Below are positions 1 to 8,717 of a DNA stretch of 64,000 nucleotides, piece after piece (position 1 is the first letter of the stretch; the number at the start of each line of letters is the position of its first letter). Made by a program: the position numbers and the translations under genes. Location of the stretch: NCBI GenBank assembly GCA_003762715.1, contig RIBJ01000030.1, positions 124,001-188,000 of the forward strand, read 5' to 3'. The DNA comes from Muribaculaceae bacterium Isolate-104 (HZI). GTDB taxonomy: Bacteria > Bacteroidota > Bacteroidia > Bacteroidales > Muribaculaceae. A model generated the notes under the pieces. The model ran no database searches and was not told the DNA's origin. It saw only the letters and a list, made by a program, of their open reading frames with translations.

Positions 1-1161
1 GACAGCAGAATAGCCCGCCATCCGCTGGCGCAGAGAGACAGCTGCAGGCTGCTTGTGCGCCATTCAGACGGCTTGCTTGAGGAGCGGGTGTTTAGCGACT
101 TGCCCGAACTTTTGCAGGCAGACACCATGCTTGTGGCAAACAACACGAAGGTGATAAACGCCAGGTTGAGGTTTGCCAAGGCTTCCACAGGAGCAAAAAT
201 AGAGATTTTTTGCCTTGAACCCGAATTCCCGGCAGACTATGAGCGTTCTTTTGCTTCAACCGGCGGGTGTTCGTGGTTGTGTTTTGTGGGCAATTCAAAA
301 CGCTGGAAAGAGGGGGCGCTTACAATGAGCCTTGACATAGACGGCAGGCAGGTGACCCTGTCGGCGGAGCGTGTAGCCAAAGAGGGCAATGCGTCATCGG
401 TGCGGTTTGACTGGGATGACCCGTCTGTAAATTTTTCTAAGATAATAGAGAGCGCGGGGGTAATTCCGATTCCCCCCTATCTCAACCGCGATACCGAAGA
501 GAGCGACTCATCGGACTATCAGACTGTTTATTCGCACATCGAGGGTTCTGTTGCGGCGCCAACCGCCGGGCTTCATTTTACCGACAATCTGTTTTCCAGA
601 CTGCGCGAAAAAGGCGTTGAGTGCCGGGAACTCACGCTGCATGTCGGTGCCGGCACTTTCGCTCCGGTGAAGTCTGATACCGTCGGAGCGCATGAGATGC
701 ACAGCGAATTCATATCGGTGCCGCGCGCTCTTATAGAGGAGCTTGCCGCCGGGCGAAAGCAGGTAGTGGCAGTAGGCACAACCTCAGTGCGCACGCTTGA
801 AAGTGTGTATCACCTGGGGTGTATGTACGCCTCGGGCTGCAAAGAAGATGAAGTGCCGCAGTGGTACCCGTATTCGTCGGAGCATCCCGATTTGAGCGTG
901 AGGCAGTCCATGGAAGCTCTGCTGAAACATCTTGACAGCATTGGCAGCGACAGACTTATGGCATCGACAAGAATAATCATAGCGCCGGGCTACAGGTATC
1001 GCATTGTCAAAGGCATGATAACCAATTTTCACCAGCCTAAATCCACTCTGCTTCTGCTTGTGTCGGCGTTTACCGGCGGAGACTGGAAGCGGATGTATGA
1101 CCATGCGGTGAAAGCCGGATTCCGGTTTCTGAGCTACGGCGACGCCCAGTTGCTTCTTTAA
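1..1161 (+). CDS. queA: S-adenosylmethionine:tRNA ribosyltransferase-isomerase, 5' end outside window
   Basis: QueA transfers and isomerises the ribosyl part of SAM onto 7-aminomethyl-7-deazaguanine in tRNA, forming epoxyqueuosine at the wobble base. The reading frame is open from base 1; its first residues (DSRIARHPLAQRDSCRLLV) match the QueA N-terminal region, so the true start lies left of the window and the GTG at 55 is internal. Family-typical stretches include VAAPTAGLHFT, TLHVGAGTF and the C-terminal MITNFHQPKSTLLLLVSAF. The stop TAA is at 1159-1161. The partner genes queD and queE are in this window near 51 kb. Identity is secure; only the extreme N-terminus is missing. Confidence 0.96.
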   Translation, partial: DSRIARHPLAQRDSCRLLVRHSDGLLEERVFSDLPELLQADTMLVANNTKVINARLRFAKASTGAKIEIFCLEPEFPADYERSFASTGGCSWLCFVGNSKRWKEGALTMSLDIDGRQVTLSAERVAKEGNASSVRFDWDDPSVNFSKIIESAGVIPIPPYLNRDTEESDSSDYQTVYSHIEGSVAAPTAGLHFTDNLFSRLREKGVECRELTLHVGAGTFAPVKSDTVGAHEMHSEFISVPRALIEELAAGRKQVVAVGTTSVRTLESVYHLGCMYASGCKEDEVPQWYPYSSEHPDLSVRQSMEALLKHLDSIGSDRLMASTRIIIAPGYRYRIVKGMITNFHQPKSTLLLLVSAFTGGDWKRMYDHAVKAGFRFLSYGDAQLLL

Positions 1162-1349
1162 GATGTAGTTTTTAAGCGACCTCTTAAAGCCGGTCGGTCG
1201 CGGCTGTGGAACCAGGCGGATATATGTTCCACAGAGTTATCAACATTTTGCGGAGGTTATAAACATTTAACTCAAATTAGAGCCCCAATAGGTTGTGTGT
1301 TAAAGTATAATGCTTTTACTTTGCGCCGTTGTTCCAATAATAGATAAGC
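1162..1349. other. queA-parA intergenic region with inverted half-sites and DnaA-box-like words
   Basis: No gene is seen here. The stretch holds an 8-bp inverted repeat, TGTGGAAC (1205-1212) and GTTCCACA (1226-1233), whose arms look like half-sites of a parS-type sequence in the reverse arrangement. Two words, TTATCAACA (1237-1245) and TTATAAACA (1257-1265), are one mismatch from the DnaA box TTATNCACA. A small hairpin GCGACC/GGTCGC (1176-1181, 1196-1201) has no T-run. The functional reading is inference. Confidence 0.4.
1293..1323 (+). promoter_or_regulatory. Candidate parAB promoter
   Basis: TTACTTTG at 1316-1323 differs by one base from the Bacteroidota -7 element TAnnTTTG. TTG at 1293-1295 lies 20 bp upstream, the usual spacing for the -33 element. 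The parA ATG follows at 1350. The imperfect -7 keeps this tentative. Confidence 0.4.
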
Positions 1350-2129
1350 ATGGGCAAAATAATAGCTATTGCAAACCAAAAGGGAGGGGTGGGAAAAACC
1401 ACCACGACAATAAATCTCGGCGCGTCTCTTGCCGCCGAGGGTAAGAAAGTTCTTATCATCGATGCCGATCCTCAGGCAAACGCCACCTCCGGCTATGGAA
1501 TAAAGCCTTCTGAGCTGTCATCTTCCATCTACGAGTGTCTGGTAGACGACTATCCTGTGGACGGCTCTCAGGTGCCTACATGTGTGGAGGGTCTTGAGCT
1601 TGTGGGCTCGCACATCAATCTCGCGGGCGCTGAGATAGAGCTTATCAACCGTCCGAACAGAGAGCAGGCAATGGCAAACTGTCTTAAAAGCGTTGTTGAC
1701 AAGTATGACTACATACTGATTGACTGTTCGCCCTCGCTCGGTCTGATAACTGTAAACGCGCTTACCGCAGCGCACTCGGTGATAATACCGGTACAGGCGG
1801 AATACTTCGCGCTCGAAGGCATCACCAAGCTCATAAACACAATCCGCATAATAAAGCCCAAACTCAACCCCGGGCTTGAGATAGAGGGTTTTCTGCTTAC
1901 CATGTATGACGCCCGCCTGCGCCTTGCCAATCAGATATATGAAGAGCTGAAAGGTCACTTCGGCGATATGGTGTTCAACACCGTGATACCGCGCAATATC
2001 CGTCTGAGCGAGGCTCCCTCCCATGGCATTCCGGCAATAGTGTATGATGCCGAAAGCAGAGGCGCGACATCGCACATTGCCCTCGCCAAAGAGATTATAG
2101 AAAAGCACAAGCGTGCAGCTAACAACTGA
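1350..2129 (+). CDS. parA: ParA family chromosome-partitioning ATPase
   Basis: A 259-residue deviant Walker ATPase (Soj/ParA type) that acts with ParB on centromere-like sites to segregate the chromosome. The N-terminus holds the deviant Walker A box KGGVGKTT (residues 11-18) followed by IIDADPQANAT; a later DYILIDCSPSLG is the Walker B/A' region. Length is usual for chromosomal ParA. parB starts five bases after the stop, so the two are cotranscribed. The ATG at 1350 puts the methionine just ahead of the Walker box and is the only sensible start. Chromosomal rather than plasmid identity is inferred from the surrounding housekeeping genes. Confidence 0.96.
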   Translation: MGKIIAIANQKGGVGKTTTTINLGASLAAEGKKVLIIDADPQANATSGYGIKPSELSSSIYECLVDDYPVDGSQVPTCVEGLELVGSHINLAGAEIELINRPNREQAMANCLKSVVDKYDYILIDCSPSLGLITVNALTAAHSVIIPVQAEYFALEGITKLINTIRIIKPKLNPGLEIEGFLLTMYDARLRLANQIYEELKGHFGDMVFNTVIPRNIRLSEAPSHGIPAIVYDAESRGATSHIALAKEIIEKHKRAANN

Positions 2130-2134
2130 TTATT

Positions 2135-3016
2135 ATGGCTATAAAAAGAAACGCACTCGGCAGAGGGCTTGACTCCCTTATTTCCATGGATGATGTGCCC
2201 GCGCGTGGCTCCACGGCAATCAATGACATAAGCATCAGCCAGATTTCACCGAATCCCGACCAGCCGCGAACCACATTTGACAACGAGGCTCTCGAAGAGC
2301 TTGCCACATCCATAAGGGAACTCGGCATAATACAGCCGCTGAGCCTGCGCAAAATCGGTCCGGACTCCTATCAGATAATAGCCGGCGAGCGCCGTTACCG
2401 CGCTGCCAAACTTGCGGGGCTGCACAGCGTGCCTGCGTATATACGCACGGCGTCGGAAACGGAGCTGACCGAGATGGCTCTTATAGAGAATATCCAGCGC
2501 GAGGACCTCAACGCTATAGAAATAGCCCTTACATTTAAAAAACTCATAGACCAGTATAACCTCACGCAGGAACGGCTGAGCGAGCGCATAGGCAAGAAAC
2601 GCGCCACTATAGCAAACTTCCTGAGACTGCTTCGTCTCCCTGCCGAAGTGCAGCTCGGACTGCGTGACAGACGGGTGGATATGGGACATGCCCGCGCGCT
2701 GCTGTCGGTAGAGAATCCGACTCTCCAGCTTAAGCTCTATGAACGCATAATAAAAGAGGGGCTGTCTGTGCGCAAGGTCGAGGAGCTTGCGAAGTCAATG
2801 CGCGAGGAGAAACCGGAGAAACCGCAGCGCGAGGACTCCACTCATGATTTTGACCTGCTTAAGAATCATCTGACGGCTAAATTCAAAACCCCTGTGGCTT
2901 TTGCCTGTGACCGCAACGGCAAGGGCAAAATTACCTTCAGTTTCAAAAATGAGGATGAACTTGACAGATTAATTCGTATATTTGACGAGATAAAACAGTC
3001 CGACACCCGGCAGTGA
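2135..3016 (+). CDS. parB: ParB/Spo0J family partition protein
   Basis: A 293-residue ParB that binds parS sites, spreads as a CTP-dependent clamp and stimulates ParA. The N-terminus, with KRNALGRGLDSLI, is the ParA-contacting peptide typical of the family. The ParB/Srx domain follows, with GERRYRAAKLAG around residue 84 as the nucleotide-binding motif and ENIQREDLNAIE behind it. A helix-turn-helix region (LTQERLSERIGKKRATIAN) lies mid-protein and a dimerisation domain is at the C-terminus. It sits directly behind parA. Nothing is missing or unusual. Confidence 0.96.
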   Translation: MAIKRNALGRGLDSLISMDDVPARGSTAINDISISQISPNPDQPRTTFDNEALEELATSIRELGIIQPLSLRKIGPDSYQIIAGERRYRAAKLAGLHSVPAYIRTASETELTEMALIENIQREDLNAIEIALTFKKLIDQYNLTQERLSERIGKKRATIANFLRLLRLPAEVQLGLRDRRVDMGHARALLSVENPTLQLKLYERIIKEGLSVRKVEELAKSMREEKPEKPQREDSTHDFDLLKNHLTAKFKTPVAFACDRNGKGKITFSFKNEDELDRLIRIFDEIKQSDTRQ

Positions 3017-3074
3017 GCGGGGTGTCTGTAGGTTGTGGTTGGCGGCAATGTGCTTTACCACAACTGTTTATGTG

Positions 3075-3902
3075 ATGAAACAGTACCAAGAGAAAACAAA
3101 AGGCACATCAGCTTGTAAAGTGATTTACACTATAGCGGCGGCAGTGATAATTGCGGTCGTGTGTCCTTTTAACGTTTTTTGCGAAAGTCCTCAGAAACCT
3201 ATAAAACCTGTAAAACGGACTCCTCCTGTGGAATTGCCCGATTCAATCAGGCTCAACTCGCCGGTATCACTCCCGGCGGAGGTTGTTGCCGACAGTCTTG
3301 AGGTGTCCGGCAATCAGGTGTCAGTGACGCCTGTCGATTCATTCCCTATTTTCAATGCCGAAAACATATCTTATCCCGACAGCGTGCGCTTTACAGGCAT
3401 CAAACTGCGGGAATTCAACCCCGACCCCGTAAGGGCGGTGTGGTACTCGGCGCTTTTTCCGGGACTCGGGCAGGTGTACAACCGCCGTTACTGGAAGCTG
3501 CCTCTTGTCGTGGCAGGATTCATGGGTCTCGGCTACGGCACGTCGTGGAACAACGGAATGCTCCGCGACTACACCCGTGCCTATGCGGACATTATGGACA
3601 ATGACCCGTCTACCAAAAGCTACATGGACTTCTTTCCGACAACAGTGCGCGAAGAGGACCTTGACAAGACATGGCTCACCAATGTGCTGAAATCCAGAAA
3701 AGATTATTACAGGAGAAACAGAGACCTGTGCATCATATCCATGGTAGGGGTGTACCTGCTTGCCATGGTAGACGCGTATGTAGATGCTTCTCTTGCCCAT
3801 TTCGATATTTCGCCCGATTTGTCTATGGACGTGGCTCCTGCCATGATACCTGACAGACGCAACCGCCCCGGAGTGGGGCTTCAATGGGCTCTAAGATTTT
3901 AA
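3075..3902 (+). CDS. DUF5683 domain membrane protein
   Basis: About 275 residues from the ATG at 3075; an in-frame ATG at 3048 and TTG at 3033 are alternatives. I prefer 3075 because it gives a lysine-containing N-terminus followed by a hydrophobic segment (VIYTIAAAVIIAVVC), a plausible signal anchor. A Pro- and Val-rich linker follows. The C-terminal half, starting near FNPDPVRAVWYSALFPGLGQVYN, matches the DUF5683 family seen in Bacteroidota, with two further hydrophobic stretches (LPLVVAGFMGLGYG and IISMVGVYLLAMVDAYVDA). Its place after parAB and before a lytic transglycosylase is common in the phylum. The molecular function is unknown to me. Confidence 0.75.
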   Translation: MKQYQEKTKGTSACKVIYTIAAAVIIAVVCPFNVFCESPQKPIKPVKRTPPVELPDSIRLNSPVSLPAEVVADSLEVSGNQVSVTPVDSFPIFNAENISYPDSVRFTGIKLREFNPDPVRAVWYSALFPGLGQVYNRRYWKLPLVVAGFMGLGYGTSWNNGMLRDYTRAYADIMDNDPSTKSYMDFFPTTVREEDLDKTWLTNVLKSRKDYYRRNRDLCIISMVGVYLLAMVDAYVDASLAHFDISPDLSMDVAPAMIPDRRNRPGVGLQWALRF

Positions 3903-3903
3903 A

Positions 3904-4065
3904 AGTATGTTTGAATTTAACATGAATATAGAATTTCTTTTTATCCCCTCAAAGGTCTTTTCGGGCGATTTTCGTCGAGTTTCATCCCGTATCGCTCCCT
4001 CCTCAACTCAAACAAATCTCTCCGAAACTCCTCTTTGAGATAACAGAAGTGAAATTCAACATACT
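3904..4065. repeat. Inverted repeat flanking about 133 bp upstream of mltD
   Basis: AGTATGTTTGAATTT (3904-3918) and AAATTCAACATACT (4052-4065) are inverted copies that differ only by one extra T. They enclose 133 bp with no gene, and no TAnnTTTG element is visible in either direction. The right arm lies 28 bp before the mltD ATG. Arms this long in a 190-bp gap are unlikely by chance. Role unknown: a cruciform, a remnant of a small mobile repeat, or an invertible segment are all possible. Confidence 0.6.
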
Positions 4066-4092
4066 CTAAATGAAAAAACTTGAAATGCTGAT

Positions 4093-5781
4093 ATGAAAAA
4101 GATTTTGCTCACTGTCGCTATCTGTAGCATGAGCCTCGGTTGTGGAGCCAAAGCGCTGTCTATACTTGACATAAAGCATTCCATTACCGACGACAATGTG
4201 ATAGCACCGGAAAGTTTTGAGACCAAAACCAAGGAGCTTGAAGAAAACTTCTTTCTCAAGCACTATGCGAGCCGCTCGCAGGAGTCCGGAGTCGCCCGCA
4301 CCGGAACACCTGCCGAGTATGAGGAACTGCTCAGCAAGCTGCCTGTGGAGATAGAGCTCCCTTACAATTCCATTGTAGGCAAGTTCATAGACATGTATCT
4401 CGGCAAACGCCGCGAGCTTGTTGCCGACATGCTTGCCCTGAACAATTACTACGGCAACATATTTGTCGAGGAGCTTATAAAGGAGAAACTGCCTCTTGAG
4501 CTTCAGTATCTGCCGGTCATAGAAAGCGCTCTCAACCCCAACGCGGTGTCAAGAGCCGGCGCGGTGGGATTGTGGCAGATAATGCCCGCTACAGCCACCG
4601 GTCTCGGTCTTGAGGTGAACTCGCTTGTGGATCAGCGCCGCGACCCGCGCCTTGCCACACGCCACGCTGTGCGCTACCTCAAGCAGCTATATGATATATA
4701 CGGTGACTGGTCGCTTGCCATTGCCGCATATAACTGCGGGCCGGGCAATGTGAACAAGGCGCTGCGCAGAGCCGGCGGCGGCAAAAAAGATTACTGGGAG
4801 ATATATCCCTACCTTGTCGCCGAGACCCGCGGCTATGTACCAGCCTTTATCGCCGCGAATTTTGTGATGAACTATTATAACAGATACGGTATCAACCCAA
4901 CGCTGGTAAAAAACAAACTGGTGACTGACACCGTGCTTGTGAACAAGCGAGTGCATTTCAACCAGATAGCTGAGGTGCTGAATATTCCGGTAGAGGAAAT
5001 ACGCATGCTCAACCCGCAGTTCAGAAAGGATATAATACCCGGCGACAATCACCCTTATGCGCTTGTGCTCCCCAGCCAGCAGTGTCTGAGCTACATAATG
5101 AGCGAAGATGCCATTCTCGGAAACAATTCCGATGCCTACGCGCGCCGCACTCGTGTGGAGCCCGGCGAAAGCACTGTGGCTAATGCCGACGGCTCAACAA
5201 CCAGAGTGGTCAGGAAAATCCATACAGTGGGCAGGGGAGAGTATCTCAGCGCTATAGCAAGAAAATACGGAGTAAGCGCCACCAATGTAAAAAAATGGAA
5301 CAATATGCGCAGCGGCAAGGTCAAAGCCGGGCAGAAGTTGGTTATAGAGGTGCTTGAACGCGACAACTCGGCAGTGGCATCGGCAGCTGTGTCACCCTCT
5401 ACAGAGTCAGCTGAGCCTGCAGCGTCAGCGGTCAATAACGGAGACGCGCAGACCGATAGCCCGACTGCCGACTCATCTGTCAAGTCAATGCCAAAAACAA
5501 AGGCGTCTACAATGCCGGTTAAAGAGCCGGTGACAAAAGCCAAGCCAGCTGCTGCAACGACCGCGCCGGCGCGCCCAACGACTTACAAGGTCAGAAAAGG
5601 TGACACTCTTGACAAGATAGCCAAGCGCTACAGCACCAGCGCCGCCGCAATCAGAAAGGCTAACGGCATGGCTGCCGGTGACTCACGCATTTGGGCGGGC
5701 AAGACAATAAAACTGCCTGCCGCTGGCACCGGTACTACTGCGAAAAAGAAGAAATCAACCAAGAGGAAATATAAGCGGTAG
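4093..5781 (+). CDS. mltD: Membrane-bound lytic murein transglycosylase D with two LysM domains
   Basis: A 562-residue secreted enzyme that cleaves the MurNAc-GlcNAc bond of peptidoglycan, releasing anhydro-muropeptides. The N-terminus is a signal peptide, with a Cys at residue 17 in a weak lipobox-like context. The SLT domain spans roughly 125-235: catalytic Glu144 in PVIESALNP, then GAVGLWQIMPATA and AAYNCGPGNV. LysM repeats for glycan binding lie at about 376-419 (HTVGRGEYLSAIARKYGV) and 498-541 (YKVRKGDTLDKIAKRYST), joined by an Ala/Thr/Ser/Pro-rich linker. The tail is strongly basic (KKKKSTKRKYKR). It ends in a clear terminator. The function is well supported. Confidence 0.93.
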   Translation: MKKILLTVAICSMSLGCGAKALSILDIKHSITDDNVIAPESFETKTKELEENFFLKHYASRSQESGVARTGTPAEYEELLSKLPVEIELPYNSIVGKFIDMYLGKRRELVADMLALNNYYGNIFVEELIKEKLPLELQYLPVIESALNPNAVSRAGAVGLWQIMPATATGLGLEVNSLVDQRRDPRLATRHAVRYLKQLYDIYGDWSLAIAAYNCGPGNVNKALRRAGGGKKDYWEIYPYLVAETRGYVPAFIAANFVMNYYNRYGINPTLVKNKLVTDTVLVNKRVHFNQIAEVLNIPVEEIRMLNPQFRKDIIPGDNHPYALVLPSQQCLSYIMSEDAILGNNSDAYARRTRVEPGESTVANADGSTTRVVRKIHTVGRGEYLSAIARKYGVSATNVKKWNNMRSGKVKAGQKLVIEVLERDNSAVASAAVSPSTESAEPAASAVNNGDAQTDSPTADSSVKSMPKTKASTMPVKEPVTKAKPAAATTAPARPTTYKVRKGDTLDKIAKRYSTSAAAIRKANGMAAGDSRIWAGKTIKLPAAGTGTTAKKKKSTKRKYKR

Positions 5782-5798
5782 CTTACAAAATGATATTG

Positions 5799-5834
5799 AA
5801 CTCCTTGAATTTAACCAAATTTAAGGAGTTTTTT
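5799..5834 (+). terminator. Intrinsic terminator of mltD
   Basis: A 14-bp stem with one G-U pair (left arm 5799-5812, right arm 5817-5830) closes a four-base loop AACC and is followed by TTTT. It lies 18 bp after the mltD stop. Confidence 0.85.
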
Positions 5835-5859
5835 GTGTCACAGTATTCAAAACTTAGTG

Positions 5860-5867
5860 TAAATTTG
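5860..5867 (+). promoter_or_regulatory. gdhA promoter, -7 element
   Basis: TAAATTTG matches the TAnnTTTG consensus exactly, 50 bp before the gdhA ATG. No good -33 TTG is present at the standard distance; TTTG at 5832-5835 is a few bases too far. Confidence 0.55.
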
Positions 5868-5916
5868 CCTTGTAAATAAATACCATTTTAATACCGGAAA
5901 CATTAAAACAAAGAAA

Positions 5917-7254
5917 ATGGACATTAACAGTATCATGACCTCTCTGGAGGCAAAACATCCCGGAGAAAAAGAGTATCTGCAGGCAGTGAAAGAGGTGCTC
6001 ATGTGCGTTGAGGATGTGTATAACCAGCATCCCGAATTTGAAAAAGCACGCATAGTGGAGCGCATGGTAGAGCCTGACCGCATAGTTACATTCCGTGTGA
6101 CATGGACAGACGACCGTGGCGAGGTGCAGACCAACATAGGCTACCGCGTGCAATTCAACAACGCCATCGGCCCGTATAAAGGCGGTATCCGTTTCCACGC
6201 ATCTGTAAATCTTTCTATTCTGAAATTTCTCGGCTTCGAGCAGACATTCAAAAACGCTCTTACAACACTGCCTATGGGCGGTGCCAAAGGTGGCAGCGAT
6301 TTCTCGCCCCGCGGCAAGAGCGATGCCGAGATAATGCGTTTCTGCCAGGCATTCATGCTTGAGCTCTGGAAAAATATAGGTCCCGACCGTGATGTACCCG
6401 CCGGCGACATAGGCGTAGGCGGCAGAGAGGTAGGCTACATGTATGGCATGTACAAGAAGCTGTGCAATCAGTGCGACGGCTCAATGACCGGCAAGGGTCT
6501 TGATTTCGGCGGTTCACGCATACGTCCCGAGGCTACAGGCTTCGGCGCGCTTTACTTTGTGCAGAGCATGCTCGCGGAGAAGAATCAGGACATAAAAGGC
6601 AAGACCGTGGCTGTGTCCGGTTTCGGCAATGTGGCATGGGGCGCTACTCTCAAGGCAAACGAGCTTGGCGCAAAGGTTGTGACCATTTCCGGTCCCGACG
6701 GATACATCTATGACCCGGAGGGCGTGAGCGGCGAAAAGATTGACTATATGCTCTATCTCCGCGCTACCGGCGAGGACATTGTGGCTCCCTATGCGGAAAA
6801 GTATCCCGAAGCGACATTCTATCCCGGCAAGAAACCCTGGGAACAGAAGGTGGACATAGCTCTTCCGTGCGCAACCCAGAACGAACTCGACGGCGACGAT
6901 GCCAAAGCGCTTGTTGACAACGGAGTTCTTATGGTTGCAGAGGTTTCCAATATGGGCTGTACTCCCGAGGCTATCGACACATTCATCAACAGCCGTGTGA
7001 CATACGCTCCTGGTAAGGCGGTGAATGCGGGCGGAGTGGCTACCTCCGGACTCGAAATGAGCCAGAATGCAATGCATCTGCAATGGAGTGCAGAGGAAGT
7101 GGATGCAAAACTGCACACAATAATGCGCGACATTCATGAGCAGTGTGTCAAGTACGGCACAGAACCCGACGGCTATCTGAACTATATGAAGGGTGCGAAT
7201 ATAGCAGGCTTCATGAAGGTGGCAGGAGCCATGATGGGTCAAGGCGTAATCTGA
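5917..7254 (+). CDS. gdhA: Glutamate dehydrogenase, hexameric (probably NADP-linked)
   Basis: A 445-residue enzyme catalysing the reversible amination of 2-oxoglutarate to glutamate, an important ammonia-assimilation step in Bacteroidales. The substrate domain carries NNAIGPYKGGIRF and PMGGAKGGSDFSPRGKSD, including the catalytic lysine near residue 124. The dinucleotide-binding domain shows VSGFGNVAWGA near 234-243. Length agrees with the 445-450 residue bacterial class. It is monocistronic, with its own -7 element and a terminator after the stop. NADP preference is inferred from family resemblance, not from a single residue. Confidence 0.95.
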   Translation: MDINSIMTSLEAKHPGEKEYLQAVKEVLMCVEDVYNQHPEFEKARIVERMVEPDRIVTFRVTWTDDRGEVQTNIGYRVQFNNAIGPYKGGIRFHASVNLSILKFLGFEQTFKNALTTLPMGGAKGGSDFSPRGKSDAEIMRFCQAFMLELWKNIGPDRDVPAGDIGVGGREVGYMYGMYKKLCNQCDGSMTGKGLDFGGSRIRPEATGFGALYFVQSMLAEKNQDIKGKTVAVSGFGNVAWGATLKANELGAKVVTISGPDGYIYDPEGVSGEKIDYMLYLRATGEDIVAPYAEKYPEATFYPGKKPWEQKVDIALPCATQNELDGDDAKALVDNGVLMVAEVSNMGCTPEAIDTFINSRVTYAPGKAVNAGGVATSGLEMSQNAMHLQWSAEEVDAKLHTIMRDIHEQCVKYGTEPDGYLNYMKGANIAGFMKVAGAMMGQGVI

Positions 7255-7279
7255 CTATAGTTTTAAATTCCATATACGG

Positions 7280-7318
7280 TATGGCGCGACAGCAACAGCG
7301 GTCGCGCCATACTTGTTT
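7280..7318 (+). terminator. Intrinsic terminator of gdhA
   Basis: A perfect 11-bp GC-rich stem (TATGGCGCGAC at 7280-7290, GTCGCGCCATA at 7301-7311) with a 10-base loop, followed by the T-rich CTTGTTTC. Confidence 0.8.
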
Positions 7319-7372
7319 CTGCGTCTGTCACATATTTCTTTATATTGCGCGGGCAATAAACATAAAGATAAT

Positions 7373-8536
7373 ATGGCAGTTATAAAAGTAAAATTCCGCC
7401 CCTCTGCCGTTGCCGGGAAAGAGGGTTCAGTGTATTACAGTATTATCCATGCGCTCAAGGTGCGCAGTATTACCACGGGGTATAAGGTTATGCCCGAGGA
7501 GTGGAACGATGTAGCCGCGGTTGTAGAGGTGCGTAGGCAGATTGCTGCAGATATGGAACGCATGGCAAGAGTTGTGCGCCGGCTTGACAAAGCCGGAGTG
7601 CCGTACACGGTCGACGATGTGGTGAGCGATTATGCGAAGAGTACAGCCGAGTGCAGCGTATTCAATTATATGTCTGTGCTTATAGAGCGGATGAGGCAGA
7701 ACGGGAGAGTGCGCACAGCCGAGACATATACAGCCGCGCTCAACAGCCTCATGCGGTTTCGACAAGGCAAGGATCTTGCACTTGACAGCCTGTCGTCAGA
7801 TTTAATGGAGTCGTACCAGGCATGGCACCGTAGCCGGGGCAATTCGTACAATACCATTTCGTTTTACAACCGCATTGTAAGAGCGGTGTATAACCGAGCT
7901 GTGGAAAACGGAATGATAGAGAACAAAAATCCGTTCCGGAGGGTGTACACAGGCATAGCAAAGACAGTAAAGCGAGCGTTGCCGATAGATACCCTAAGCC
8001 GTATAAGGGTGTTGGATTTGAGTGAATGCCCGGCTTTGGACTATGCCCGAGACATGTTTATAATGAGTTTTATGCTGCGGGGCATGAGCTTTATAGACAT
8101 GGCTTACCTGAAAAAGTCGGATGTTCGCGGCGGTTATGTGGTGTACCGGCGCCGGAAAACCGGGCAGACACTCAGAATCAGATGGACGCAGGAGATGGAG
8201 GATGTGCTCGGGCGCTATCCCGAAAACAAGTCGGATTATCTTCTTCCGATAATAAGAAACAGGGGAGTGAACGAGCGCTGTGTGTACCGCAATGCGGCAT
8301 ATAACATCAACCGCAGTCTGAAGATTATAGGAACAATGGTAGGGGTTACAGAGCCGCTGACTCTTTATGTAGCCCGCCACAGCTGGGCATCGGCGGCAAA
8401 AACAAAGGGTGTGCCGCTCAGTATCATCAGTGAAGGGATGGGGCATCACAGCGAAGCTACGACCCGCATATATCTTTCATCGCTCAGCTCCTCGGTGATT
8501 GACAGTGCAAACTCGCTTATAATATCGTCAATATAA
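7373..8536 (+). CDS. Tyrosine site-specific recombinase (orphan integrase/invertase)
   Basis: A 387-residue Bacteroidota-type tyrosine recombinase, starting at the ATG of MAVIKVKF (7373); an upstream TTG at 7313 is less likely. The N-terminal arm and SAM-like core-binding domain span about 1-200. Catalytic residues I can place are Arg236 (MLRGMSF), a probable Lys262, Arg335 (YVARHSW, with Tyr in the usual box-II His position as is common in this group), His358 (GHH) and the nucleophile Tyr367 (TRIYLSSL). All are intact, so it looks active. It stands alone, with no excisionase, no transfer genes and no flanking tRNA or direct repeats. Relatives include integrases and DNA invertases that flip promoters; I cannot tell which this is. 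Confidence 0.9.
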   Translation: MAVIKVKFRPSAVAGKEGSVYYSIIHALKVRSITTGYKVMPEEWNDVAAVVEVRRQIAADMERMARVVRRLDKAGVPYTVDDVVSDYAKSTAECSVFNYMSVLIERMRQNGRVRTAETYTAALNSLMRFRQGKDLALDSLSSDLMESYQAWHRSRGNSYNTISFYNRIVRAVYNRAVENGMIENKNPFRRVYTGIAKTVKRALPIDTLSRIRVLDLSECPALDYARDMFIMSFMLRGMSFIDMAYLKKSDVRGGYVVYRRRKTGQTLRIRWTQEMEDVLGRYPENKSDYLLPIIRNRGVNERCVYRNAAYNINRSLKIIGTMVGVTEPLTLYVARHSWASAAKTKGVPLSIISEGMGHHSEATTRIYLSSLSSSVIDSANSLIISSI

Positions 8537-8568
8537 AGTTGCCCTTCCAAGGCAACACAAAAGGGGGG

Positions 8569-8613
8569 CTGCCGGGGTGTTTCGAAATGATTCGGACTCC
8601 CGGCAGAATTTTT
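8569..8613 (+). terminator. Intrinsic terminator of the recombinase gene
   Basis: An 8-bp GC stem CTGCCGGG (8569-8576) / CCCGGCAG (8599-8606) is followed by AATTTTTG. A smaller GTTGCC/GGCAAC hairpin lies just upstream (8538-8556). The rest of the gap to the convergent rfbB 3' end shows no gene. Confidence 0.7.
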
Positions 8614-8717
8614 GTATTAGAGGCTATAAGAAAGTGATTGAATTTAAACGATAGTAAGAGAAAGGAAATTTTTTATGCACTCTGCGGCTTCTTTTTAAAC
8701 AAAAGAGAGGAGTGGTG

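Noticed and set aside
1176-1201. A hairpin after queA as a terminator
   Set aside because: The stem is only six base pairs and no T-run follows on the plus strand.
7255-8717. The recombinase as the edge of a genomic island
   Set aside because: No direct repeats, tRNA target or accessory mobile genes flank it, and terminators and core genes lie close on both sides.
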